DNA of 9,169 bases from Desulfobacterales bacterium. GTDB lineage: Bacteria > Desulfobacterota > Desulfobacteria > Desulfobacterales > BuS5. Under the pieces are notes generated by a model. It worked only from the letters and a program-made list of their open reading frames with translations, ran no database searches and was not told the DNA's origin. Below, in pieces: positions 1-7,048 of the stretch (position 1 is its first letter; each line of letters begins with the position of its first letter). Location: positions 1 to 9,169 of the forward strand of contig JAERRQ010000055.1 of assembly GCA_016735355.1 (NCBI GenBank), written 5' to 3'. Made by a program: the position numbers and the translations under genes.

Positions 1-153
1 GCTCGCGCAAAAATAACTTTACATTTTAAGCGTCGATGCATCCTGCCTGGCTGCGTTACGAAAGCGTAGAAATATCTTGATATTCCTACGCTTTCGCGCC
101 TTGCCAGCCAGGCGCCTCAACACTTAAAATTGCTAACTTATTTTTGTGCGAAC
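1..153. repeat. Long imperfect palindrome, hairpin-forming repeat
   Basis: The left arm (1-76) and the right arm (79-153) are reverse complements along nearly their whole length, with scattered mismatches and a few 1-base gaps. The inner stem is strongest: 59-76 pairs with 79-96 around a 2-base centre, with one mismatch. The outer ends pair as gctcgcgcaaaaataa against ttatttttgtgcgaac. There is no coding potential. The left edge coincides with the window edge, so the element may extend further and its flanking target duplication cannot be judged. The structure fits a non-autonomous palindromic repeat or a MITE-like insertion. It is not followed by a T-run, so a simple terminator role is not supported. 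Confidence 0.7.
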
Positions 154-300
154 CCTAAGGGGATTACATCCAATCAGGCATGAAAGATGCATGTGCTTGA
201 ATATAGATTTAGATTTCCACATAAATACTTTCACTGCCTATCCTTATGAAATTAATTATCTGAAAATCTATAGTAACTGGGTAAAATTCAAAAAAACATC
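154..300. other. Intergenic stretch with no recognised feature
   Basis: This AT-rich stretch between the two repeat elements carries no open frame of useful size and no convincing promoter. A weak inverted match (aggcatgaaag at 176-186 against ctttcactgcct at 229-240) was seen but has a 42-base loop. The last eight bases (293-300, aaaacatc) form the left copy of the direct repeat that flanks the 301-503 element. Confidence 0.5.
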
Positions 301-511
301 GTAACCGTTCACGGTTTACAGTTTACGGTTTTCTAAAAAAGGCAAAATCAACAAAGCATTACGTCTATTTGATGATGAATAATTGATTTATAAGGTCGGG
401 TACCGTGCTGTAAATTCAAATGACGAATCATAGTCTATATTAAGTCTGTATTTCGATTCAACTGTTAACCGTTAACCGTAAACCGACAGCCGTGAACGGT
501 TACAAAACATC
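293..511. mobile_element. MITE-like element with 30-bp terminal inverted repeats and 8-bp target duplication
   Basis: The element proper is 301-503 (203 bp). Its outer 14 bases, gtaaccgttcacgg at 301-314, are perfectly inverted at 490-503. The match continues inward to 330 and 474, giving about 26 of 30 paired positions. The octamer aaaacatc occurs directly before it (293-300) and directly after it (504-511), as expected for a target-site duplication. The interior carries no transposase or other open frame, so it would have been mobilised in trans. The right end lies about 30 bp before the flhA start codon, so the element may have displaced or replaced the native flhA leader. The parent transposase family is not identifiable here. 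Confidence 0.75.
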
Positions 512-540
512 CAACATTTAATATTCAAAATTAAACCATT

Positions 541-2637
541 ATGGAACTTACGGATCCAATAGGATATTCTTTGAAAAACAATTTGTTAACAAGGCACAGT
601 GACATATTATTGCCATTGTCGGTTGTGGGCATCCTGTCTGTTATGATTATGCCCATGCCCACCTTTATCCTTGATCTGCTGCTGGCATTCAATATTACGA
701 TTGCCATCATTATACTACTGGTCGGTCTCTATATAATAAAGCCGCTAGATCTCTCGGCCTTTCCTTCAATACTTCTTCTTGTCACTCTTTTCAGGCTTTC
801 CCTGAATGTGGCCTCAACACGTATTATCCTGCTGCACGGTAACGAAGGCGTAACAGCAGCCGGAAAAGTTATCAATGCGTTTGGAAGCGTTGTTGTGGGT
901 GGCAATTATCTGGTGGGGGTTATTGTCTTTTTGATTCTAGTTGTGATTAACTTTATGGTGATTACCAAAGGCGCCGGACGAATAGCGGAAGTCGCCGCCC
1001 GCTTTACTCTGGATGCCATGCCCGGAAAACAGATGAGCATAGATGCCGATTTGAATGCCGGCCTCATAGATGAACAGGAAGCGCGGGAAAGAAGGACGAA
1101 AATATCCCGGGAGGCTGAATATTACGGCGCCATGGATGGTGCTAATAAATTTGTGCGCGGAGATGCGATAGCCGGAATAATAATTACCCTGGTCAATATA
1201 GCAGGCGGACTTGCCATAGGTGTATTTCAAAACAGCATGAGCTTTGCAAAAGCAGCCGAGAACTATACCCTGCTGACAGTCGGAGATGGGCTGGTCAGCC
1301 AGATCCCGGCTCTGATTATTTCTACCGCAGCCGGTATTATAGTAACCAGGGCCGGATCCGAATCTAACCTGGGCAAGGAAGTAGCATCCCAGATTTTCAA
1401 CCAGCCGCGCGCGCTTGCAATCACATCCGCAGTACTCTTCGGACTCGCGCTTGTTCCTGGTCTTCCTGCAAGTACTTTTATATTCCTGGCCATTTTTGCC
1501 GGGATAATGGCCTATGTTGTCTCTCAAAAAAAAGGAGATGCAGTAAAGGAGGATGAAGCCAAAGAAGCTCTTGAAGACGTGGATGAGTTGCCTGACAAGG
1601 TGGTCCCTCTTCCACCTGTGGATATACTCGGCCTTGAAGTGGGTTACGGCCTCATACCTCTCGTGGATGTTGAACAGAACGGTGAAATTCTAGGCAGGAT
1701 CAAGTCGATCAGGAGGCAGATTGTAGAAGAGCTTGGTATTGTCGTTCCTTCAATTCATATCCAGGATAATATTCAGCTTAAACCGGGCGATTACAGGATT
1801 AAGCTTAAAGGCAACGAGATAGCCGGAGGCGGGCTGATGATGAATTACTATCTGGCAATGAATCCCGGAGGCATAGAAGAAAAGCTCAAAGGTATAGATA
1901 CAAAAGAGCCCACTTTCGGTCTTCCGGCATACTGGATTAGAGAAGAAGAAAAAGAGCATGCTGTTTCACTGGGATATACCGTAGTCGATCCCGCCACGGT
2001 TTTGACTACGCATCTTGCCGATATCATAAGACGCAATGCGCATGAACTGATAGGGAGACAGGAAGTTCAGCAGTTGTTGGATAGAATCAAAGAATCCCAT
2101 CCCAAGGTAGTCGAAGAGCTGGTACCTAACTTAATGACCCTGGGGAGTGTTTTGAAGGTTCTTCAGAATTTGCTTGCAGAGAGAATTTCTGTCCGTGATT
2201 TTCTCACAATTCTGGAAACACTGGCTGATTGGGCACCGATGGTTAAAGATATTGGTTTGCTGACAGAATATGTGCGTGAATCCTTGGCGAGAACGATTAC
2301 CAAATTTTATCAGAGCGAGGAAGGTGATATTCCGGTAATAACACTTGATCCGATGCTTGAGAAGGAAATAGCCGATGCCGTCCACCAAACTGAACAGGGC
2401 GGTTTTATATCCATGGATCCGGCAACCGTGCAGGATATTATGCATTCACTCTCAGAAACCCTTGAAGCTTTTACAGCCTCAAATGATCAGCCTGTTGTTT
2501 TATGTTCGGCTCAGATTCGAACTCATTTTAAAAAACTGATAGATCGGTTTATCCCTGACCTGGCGGTTCTTTCATTCAACGATATTTTAAGCAATGTGCA
2601 AATAAAATCCCTAGGAACAGTAGGATTGAGAAAGTAG
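541..2637 (+). CDS. flhA: Flagellar export gate protein FlhA
   Basis: FlhA is the large inner-membrane subunit of the flagellar type III export gate. It couples proton motive force to secretion and docks chaperone-substrate complexes. The 698-residue length is typical. The N-terminal half (about residues 20-330) carries roughly eight membrane helices. Residues 147-170 contain the FHIPEP family signature (RIAEVAARFTLD then MPGKQMSIDAD), and GDGLVSQIPALIIS at 248-261 is another conserved stretch. Residues from about 345 form the cytosolic export-ring domain. The start at 541 gives the complete N-terminus, but no good Shine-Dalgarno sequence precedes it (attaaaccatt), which is odd for the first gene of a block. 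A mobile-looking repeat ends 30 bp upstream. flhF follows after 41 bp. flhB, often adjacent, is not in the 540 bp upstream. Confidence 0.97.
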   Translation: MELTDPIGYSLKNNLLTRHSDILLPLSVVGILSVMIMPMPTFILDLLLAFNITIAIIILLVGLYIIKPLDLSAFPSILLLVTLFRLSLNVASTRIILLHGNEGVTAAGKVINAFGSVVVGGNYLVGVIVFLILVVINFMVITKGAGRIAEVAARFTLDAMPGKQMSIDADLNAGLIDEQEARERRTKISREAEYYGAMDGANKFVRGDAIAGIIITLVNIAGGLAIGVFQNSMSFAKAAENYTLLTVGDGLVSQIPALIISTAAGIIVTRAGSESNLGKEVASQIFNQPRALAITSAVLFGLALVPGLPASTFIFLAIFAGIMAYVVSQKKGDAVKEDEAKEALEDVDELPDKVVPLPPVDILGLEVGYGLIPLVDVEQNGEILGRIKSIRRQIVEELGIVVPSIHIQDNIQLKPGDYRIKLKGNEIAGGGLMMNYYLAMNPGGIEEKLKGIDTKEPTFGLPAYWIREEEKEHAVSLGYTVVDPATVLTTHLADIIRRNAHELIGRQEVQQLLDRIKESHPKVVEELVPNLMTLGSVLKVLQNLLAERISVRDFLTILETLADWAPMVKDIGLLTEYVRESLARTITKFYQSEEGDIPVITLDPMLEKEIADAVHQTEQGGFISMDPATVQDIMHSLSETLEAFTASNDQPVVLCSAQIRTHFKKLIDRFIPDLAVLSFNDILSNVQIKSLGTVGLRK

Positions 2638-2678
2638 GAATAGTAGGATTTAGAAAGTAGGAATAGTAGGATTTAGAA
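2614..2678 (+). repeat. 23-bp tandem repeat, 2.8 copies, across the flhA/flhF junction
   Basis: Units start at 2614, 2637 and 2660 and differ at very few bases; the core is agtaggatttagaaagtag with small changes in the first copy. The first unit encodes the last residues of FlhA (GTVGLRK) and its stop codon. The later units are non-coding and repeat further stop codons. The third unit ends at the flhF start codon, and its agga (2668-2671) sits 7 bases before that ATG, so it supplies the flhF ribosome-binding site. The pattern is typical of slipped-strand duplication. Confidence 0.85.
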
Positions 2679-4145
2679 ATGCAGATTAAAAGATTTGAAG
2701 CTCAGAATATGACGGAAGCCTTAAGGATGGTCAAGCGGGAATTTGGAGCTGATGCCGTTATCCTTTCTGCAAAAAATTTACAGCATGGCAGAAGAATATT
2801 TGGTAGTAATAAAAAGGCTCTGGTAGAGATCACTGCAGCAACAGATAGAAAAGATAATCTTACTGATAAGACTCTATTCAATGAGGGTAATTATAGAAAA
2901 AAAACAAAAATAGACTACCGGGATCGACCGGATATGACTGATGTTCAGTCCTCGTTGAAAAAAAAAAGCATCTCAGAGTTTATTCAGGATCCTTTCAGGG
3001 TGTTGCAAAAAAGAATTTCTCATAAAGAGATAAAAGTTGACACGCGCCGGGAGCGTGACCGGCAGTTAACTGTCTTGACTGGAAAATTCATGGCGCAAGG
3101 AATGAATGAGGAGTTGGCGCTTGCATTGGCGGGCGAGATAAATGAAAACTTGCCTTTAAATAAAATTGCATCGGATGTTGATCTTAAAGAATATTTGTCA
3201 GATTTTTTTGACAGGAAGAATTTTCTTTCAAAGCCGATTGCTCTTGCTGAAAGGGAGAAAAAGATAATTGCTCTGGTAGGTCCGACCGGTGTGGGTAAAA
3301 CCACAACGATTGCAAAACTGGCTGCTATTTATACCGTAAAAATGAATAAACGCGTGGCGCTTATTACCCTTGATAATTACAGGATTGGCGCCATTGAACA
3401 GCTTGGTATTTATGCAAAAATTATCGGCATCCCAATGGAGAGCGTGTCATGCAGGGATGAACTTATGAATGCGTTGAACAGCTTTAAGAAGTATGATCTT
3501 ATATTGATAGATACTCCCGGAATCGGTCGAAGTGAGAAGGATAAATTAAAGGAATTGAAAAACAGTTTTAAAAATATTGATTTCGCCGCTATCTATCTTA
3601 CATTGAGTTCCTCAACTCAAACTACTGATCTTATTGACATAGTTGAGAGTTTTGAAGCTATTCCGATCAACTCATATATATTTACAAAACTGGATGAAAG
3701 CATTTTTCGTGGCAACATTTTAAACCTTCTCTTCTTCAAGAAAATACCTGTTGCATATTTTACAACCGGGCAGCAGGTTCCGGATCATATATGCGCGGCA
3801 TCAATAGACCTGTTGGCGGATTTTATACTCAACAAAGAAAAGGGTGGGATTCGTTTAACGGATCAGGAAGAGGGTAATGCCGGCCGGCAGGCTGCGGAAG
3901 TTCTTCCTGCTCATGATTATGATGAATATTATGTTGCCAACAATAATTCAGACATTTTTCATCGTCCGGAATGTAAAATTGTTGGAAAGATTAAACATAA
4001 TAATATTATTTTTTTTAAAAGCTTGAAAGAAGCTGAAAGTAAAAATTTTTATCCTTGCAGAATGTGTATTCCTGAAATAGCGAAAAATTATAATGCGCTG
4101 TACGAACCTATGGATAAGAATATAACCGGCGGCAGCCTGAAATAG
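2679..4145 (+). CDS. flhF: Flagellar biosynthesis GTPase FlhF with extra C-terminal His/Cys domain
   Basis: FlhF is an SRP-type GTPase that marks where a flagellum is assembled, usually at the pole, and works with FlhG. The N-terminus (MQIKRFEAQNMTEALRMVKR, with GADAVILS following) is the typical FlhF start. A basic, variable linker runs to about residue 120. The NG domain follows: G1 GPTGVGKTT at 201-209, ALITLDNYRIGAIEQL at 227-242, DTPG at 278-281 and TKLDE at 336-340. The usual FlhF end is near residue 385. Here the protein continues to 488, and residues 417-465 contain H428-RPE-C432 and C460-RM-C463 with YPCRMC. This resembles the small Ada-like/thermonuclease-associated zinc-binding module. 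The Shine-Dalgarno agga lies in the preceding tandem repeat. flhG begins within about 15 bp of the stop. The FlhF call is secure; the zinc-domain call is inferred from motif spacing. Confidence 0.96.
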   Translation: MQIKRFEAQNMTEALRMVKREFGADAVILSAKNLQHGRRIFGSNKKALVEITAATDRKDNLTDKTLFNEGNYRKKTKIDYRDRPDMTDVQSSLKKKSISEFIQDPFRVLQKRISHKEIKVDTRRERDRQLTVLTGKFMAQGMNEELALALAGEINENLPLNKIASDVDLKEYLSDFFDRKNFLSKPIALAEREKKIIALVGPTGVGKTTTIAKLAAIYTVKMNKRVALITLDNYRIGAIEQLGIYAKIIGIPMESVSCRDELMNALNSFKKYDLILIDTPGIGRSEKDKLKELKNSFKNIDFAAIYLTLSSSTQTTDLIDIVESFEAIPINSYIFTKLDESIFRGNILNLLFFKKIPVAYFTTGQQVPDHICAASIDLLADFILNKEKGGIRLTDQEEGNAGRQAAEVLPAHDYDEYYVANNNSDIFHRPECKIVGKIKHNNIIFFKSLKEAESKNFYPCRMCIPEIAKNYNALYEPMDKNITGGSLK

Positions 4146-4159
4146 GAGATGTGTCAATA

Positions 4160-5068
4160 ATGCATACAACTGACCGTAATAACAAGGTCATAAGCCTTTC
4201 TACAAGGATATCTAAACAACAGAATCCGGAGGCTGCCCCAAATAACAAAAAATATAAGCCGAAAACACGCGTAATAGCAATAACCAGCGGTAAAGGCGGG
4301 GTTGGAAAGACAAATATAGTAGCAAACCTGGGATATGCCTTAAGCCGCCTTGGTAAAAAAATACTTCTTTTTGATGCTGATTTGGGGCTTGGCAACATAG
4401 ATGTGCTTTTGGGGATTGCCCCCAGGTACAATCTCTCCCACGTTATTATGGGTGAGAAGAGTATCTCGGAGATTATTGTTGATGGTCCTGGTAATATGAA
4501 AATACTACCCGCTTCATCAGGTATTAATGAGCTGACAAATTTATCAGCAGGTCACCAACAAAAAATTTTATCTGAACTTAACCTGATTATCGATCCGGTC
4601 GATATACTTCTCATTGATACTGCTGCCGGAATTTCATCAAATGTAATATACTTTAACGTCTCGGCCCATGAAATAATGGTTGTTGCTTCGCCTGAGCCGG
4701 CATCAATTACCGATGCTTATGCATTAATGAAAGTTCTTTCTATTAAATATTCAGAAAACTACTTTAAATTATTAATAAATTCGGCTTCTTCAATTAGTGA
4801 AGCTGACGATGTTTTCAGGCAGTTGCAGCTTGTTGCAAATAGATTTTTGAATATATCGATAGAGTATATGGGGCATGTAATATATGACAAAAAAGTAGTC
4901 AAAAGTATAAAACAGCAAAAAATAGTTTGTGAAAAGTATCCCGGCGCTATGGCAAGTGAGTGCTTTATGGCATTGGCTAAAAGAATCTGCGAATCGCCGA
5001 CTCCCAGTCTGCCGGATGGCAGCAACAGTTTTTTTTGGAAGAACCTGTTCATGAGAAAGTGTGATTAG
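4160..5068 (+). CDS. flhG: MinD-like ATPase FlhG (FleN/YlxH), flagellar number regulator
   Basis: FlhG is a ParA/MinD-type ATPase that limits flagellar number and stimulates the FlhF GTPase. The ATG at 4160 gives 302 residues. The deviant Walker A motif GKGGVGKT ends at residue 51, followed by the switch stretch LLFDADLGLGNIDVLLG from about 69 and IDTAAG at about 152-157. The C-terminal part ends in an aromatic and basic tail (FFWKNLFMRK) that could serve as the membrane-binding helix. An in-frame GTG at 4151 lies only 2 bases after the aggag at 4144-4148, so the ATG (spacing 11) is preferred. The DQAxxLR motif used by several FlhG proteins to activate FlhF is not visible in the N-terminal 35 residues. 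fliA starts 10 bp after the stop. MinD itself is less likely, given the neighbours. Confidence 0.93.
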   Translation: MHTTDRNNKVISLSTRISKQQNPEAAPNNKKYKPKTRVIAITSGKGGVGKTNIVANLGYALSRLGKKILLFDADLGLGNIDVLLGIAPRYNLSHVIMGEKSISEIIVDGPGNMKILPASSGINELTNLSAGHQQKILSELNLIIDPVDILLIDTAAGISSNVIYFNVSAHEIMVVASPEPASITDAYALMKVLSIKYSENYFKLLINSASSISEADDVFRQLQLVANRFLNISIEYMGHVIYDKKVVKSIKQQKIVCEKYPGAMASECFMALAKRICESPTPSLPDGSNSFFWKNLFMRKCD

Positions 5069-5078
5069 GGAATAATCA

Positions 5079-5840
5079 ATGGAACCTGCCGGCCTCATAG
5101 CGGAAATAAATGAACATGATGACAGCCTGTTTAGAAAACAATTAATAAATAAGTACCTGTCCTATGTTAAACGTATCGTTTACAGGATTGCAATCAACCT
5201 CCCTTCAAATATTATCGAAATTGACGATCTTGTTAATGCAGGTGTTATAGGGCTTATTCAGGCAGTTGACAGGTACGATCCGGAACGAAAAAACAAGTTT
5301 ATAACCTATGCAGTCTATCGCATAAAAGGGGCTGTATTAAGTGAACTCAGGTCCAGGGATTTTTTGTCCAGGGATAATAGAAAAAAAATTCGTGAGCTGG
5401 AAATGACCTATTTAAAGCTTGAACAGCAATTGGGTAGAGAAGTCAACGATATAGAAGTGGCTGCAGATATGGGCCTGAGTATTGAGCGATTTTACAAAAT
5501 TAAACAAAATGCCGGTATCTCTTTCATTAGTTTTGAAGATCTTGGGATATTTTCAAACAAAGAAAAAGAGAAACTGGTTAATTCTTTTACGCAGGAGTCA
5601 GAGGCTGATGCCTTCAGCATTATCAGGTTAAAAGAGATAAAAGATGCAATATCAAGTATCCTTGAAGTGCTTCCTGTAAAAGAAAAGCTTGTGATTTCTC
5701 TTTATTATCAGGACGAATTAACAATGAAAGAAATCGGCAAGGTCCTGAATATTACGGAATCCAGGGTTTCCCAGATACATGCCAAGGCAATAATTCATTT
5801 GCGGGAGAGATTGAGAAACAGGGGCATTCTGGATAAATAG
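5079..5840 (+). CDS. fliA: RNA polymerase sigma factor FliA (sigma-28)
   Basis: FliA directs RNA polymerase to late flagellar promoters (filament, motor and chemotaxis genes) and is held inactive by FlgM until hook completion. The 253 residues show sigma region 2 at about 22-95 (YLSYVKRIVYRIA, IDDLVNAGVIGLIQAVDRYD, FITYAVYRIKGAVLSELRSRD), region 3 at about 103-146 (LEQQLGREVNDIEVAADMGL) and region 4 at about 190-246 (LPVKEKLVISLYYQDELTMKEIG, then ITESRVSQIHAKAI). The usual DWVPRSVRR after SELRSRD is DFLSRDNRK here. The two arginines aligned, from memory, with R91 and R94 of E. coli FliA remain (R98, R101). A tagggaa sequence 7 bases before the ATG is the likely ribosome-binding site. The gene follows flhG by 10 bp, so the two are probably co-transcribed. 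Confidence 0.95.
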   Translation: MEPAGLIAEINEHDDSLFRKQLINKYLSYVKRIVYRIAINLPSNIIEIDDLVNAGVIGLIQAVDRYDPERKNKFITYAVYRIKGAVLSELRSRDFLSRDNRKKIRELEMTYLKLEQQLGREVNDIEVAADMGLSIERFYKIKQNAGISFISFEDLGIFSNKEKEKLVNSFTQESEADAFSIIRLKEIKDAISSILEVLPVKEKLVISLYYQDELTMKEIGKVLNITESRVSQIHAKAIIHLRERLRNRGILDK

Positions 5841-5870
5841 AGAAATGGAAAAGGTGTGGTGAGTGGCGAG

Positions 5871-6149
5871 ATGGATCTGCAGAACATATATTCTCCGGTT
5901 TCTTCCGCAGGCCGGGTTAAGGTGATAAAACAGCAGCAGAGCAATTTGCAGGGAAGACGTTTTGCAAAAGAGTTTCGTAAAAGGCGGGAAGATAAAAAAA
6001 AGAAAAAAAAGGAGTATACATTGATCATGTCGAGAGATATCAATGCCTCAGGAAAGGTTCAGGATAAAAGTCATAAGAACAACGAGCATGATGGAAATGA
6101 GGATAGGGGCGGTAGCTATAATGGAGGAGTAATAGATCTTAAAATATAA
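5871..6149 (+). CDS. Small lysine/arginine-rich protein of unknown function in the flagellar block
   Basis: No family is recognised. The ATG at 5871 gives 92 residues beginning MDLQNIYSPVSSAGRVKVIK. A ggtgag sequence 7 bases upstream supports it. In-frame GTG codons at 5856 and 5859 would add four or five residues but have poorer ribosome-binding sites. The middle is strongly basic (GRRFAKEFRKRREDKKKKKK), and the C-terminal third is polar and glycine-rich with no hydrophobic segment, so a soluble, partly disordered product is expected. The lysine run comes from two 8-base A tracts (5994-6001 and 6003-6010) that could cause polymerase or ribosome slippage. An internal aaggag at 6009-6014 precedes in-frame TTG (6021) and ATG (6027). 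Its position between fliA and the next flagellar-block gene argues that it is real and flagellum-related. Confidence 0.65.
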   Translation: MDLQNIYSPVSSAGRVKVIKQQQSNLQGRRFAKEFRKRREDKKKKKKEYTLIMSRDINASGKVQDKSHKNNEHDGNEDRGGSYNGGVIDLKI

Positions 6150-6166
6150 TCCTTTAAGAGGATCTT

Positions 6167-7018
6167 ATGGAATATTTTACCATAGAATTATGCGAAATTT
6201 TACTTGGTTTTACGGCGTTGTCTGTTTGCGTTTTTATAGTTCTGTTTATAATTATCAGCACCTTTAAAAAAAGACACAAAATATCCGTAATTGAGCAGAA
6301 GGAACAGACCGGTAATTTTAATGAATCGGTCGTGGCACAACTTATTAAACAACAGTTAGATAAGTCATTGGTAGATATTGTTGGTGCTATTAATGATGAA
6401 AAACTATCAAACAATAAAGATGTCCGGGAAAAAGTTGTCCAGGAGAAACTTGTCCCGGAAGAAATTGCCAAGGAGCCGGAGCCTGTCGATTCAGATGAAT
6501 ATGATCAAGTAGAACCGGGCAATTCGGAAATGATCGAGAAACCATGGGTAGATATTGTTGATGCTATTGATGATGAACAATTTTCAAACAATAAAGTTGT
6601 CCAGGAAGAAATTGCCAAGGAAGAAATTACCAAGGAGCCGGAGCTTGTCGATTCAGATGAATATGATCAAGTAGAATTAGGCAATTCGGAAATGATTGAG
6701 ACGCCATTGGTAGATATTGTTGATGCTATTAATGATGAAAAACTCTCAAACAATAAAGTTATCCGGGAGAAAGTTGTTCAAGAGAAATTTGTCTTGGAAG
6801 AAATTGCCAAGGAGCCGGAACCTGTCGATTCAGATGGATATGATCAAGTAGAATCAGGCAATTCGGAAATGATTGATAAGTATGATGAGGCTGCCGATCT
6901 GGCGAAGTCGGGCATGAATGTCTGTGATATTGCAGATAGAGTAAAACTGTCCATGGGTGAGATTGATCTCATAGTAAAATTGAACAGTCTGCGTAATGAA
7001 TCATCGCGGGCGGCATAA
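6167..7018 (+). CDS. Membrane-anchored acidic repeat protein with C-terminal HTH-like module (DUF2802/SwrB-like)
   Basis: The 283-residue protein has one N-terminal membrane helix (about residues 10-32, FTALSVCVFIVLFIIIS) followed by KKRHK, which predicts a cytoplasmic C-terminal body. Residues 67-125, 126-179 and 180-238 are three near-identical acidic repeats, each beginning xVDIVxAIxDE and ending DQVExGNSEMI. The last 45 residues (YDEAADLAKSGMNVCDIADR, then VKLSMGEIDLIVKLNSLR) look like the short helix-turn-helix-type module of DUF2802 proteins found near flagellar and chemotaxis genes. Its position after fliA parallels swrB after sigD in Bacillus; that link is inference. agagg at 6157-6161 is the ribosome-binding site, 5 bases before the ATG. 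It is the last gene before the toxin-antitoxin insertion. Confidence 0.85.
   Translation: MEYFTIELCEILLGFTALSVCVFIVLFIIISTFKKRHKISVIEQKEQTGNFNESVVAQLIKQQLDKSLVDIVGAINDEKLSNNKDVREKVVQEKLVPEEIAKEPEPVDSDEYDQVEPGNSEMIEKPWVDIVDAIDDEQFSNNKVVQEEIAKEEITKEPELVDSDEYDQVELGNSEMIETPLVDIVDAINDEKLSNNKVIREKVVQEKFVLEEIAKEPEPVDSDGYDQVESGNSEMIDKYDEAADLAKSGMNVCDIADRVKLSMGEIDLIVKLNSLRNESSRAA
6365..6880 (+). repeat. Three in-frame tandem coding repeats (177, 162 and 177 bp)
   Basis: Units 6365-6541, 6542-6703 and 6704-6880 are very similar at the DNA level as well as in protein. For example, ttggtagatattgttg starts each unit after the first codon with little or no change. The middle unit is 15 bp shorter and contains its own small duplication (EEIAK/EEITK). 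Similarity extending to synonymous positions indicates recent expansion, so copy number may vary between strains. Confidence 0.85.
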
Positions 7019-7048
7019 TTTGCCTATGCGTAGGGATTGGCACCTTAT

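Noticed and set aside
937..1527. 196-codon open frame on the - strand inside flhA.
   Set aside because: It lies wholly within the conserved FlhA coding sequence, is rich in C, G and Y from antisense codons, and resembles no protein family.
4151..4159. GTG start for flhG, three codons upstream of the chosen ATG.
   Set aside because: It lies 2 bases from the aggag sequence, too close for initiation; the extra residues carry no family signal.
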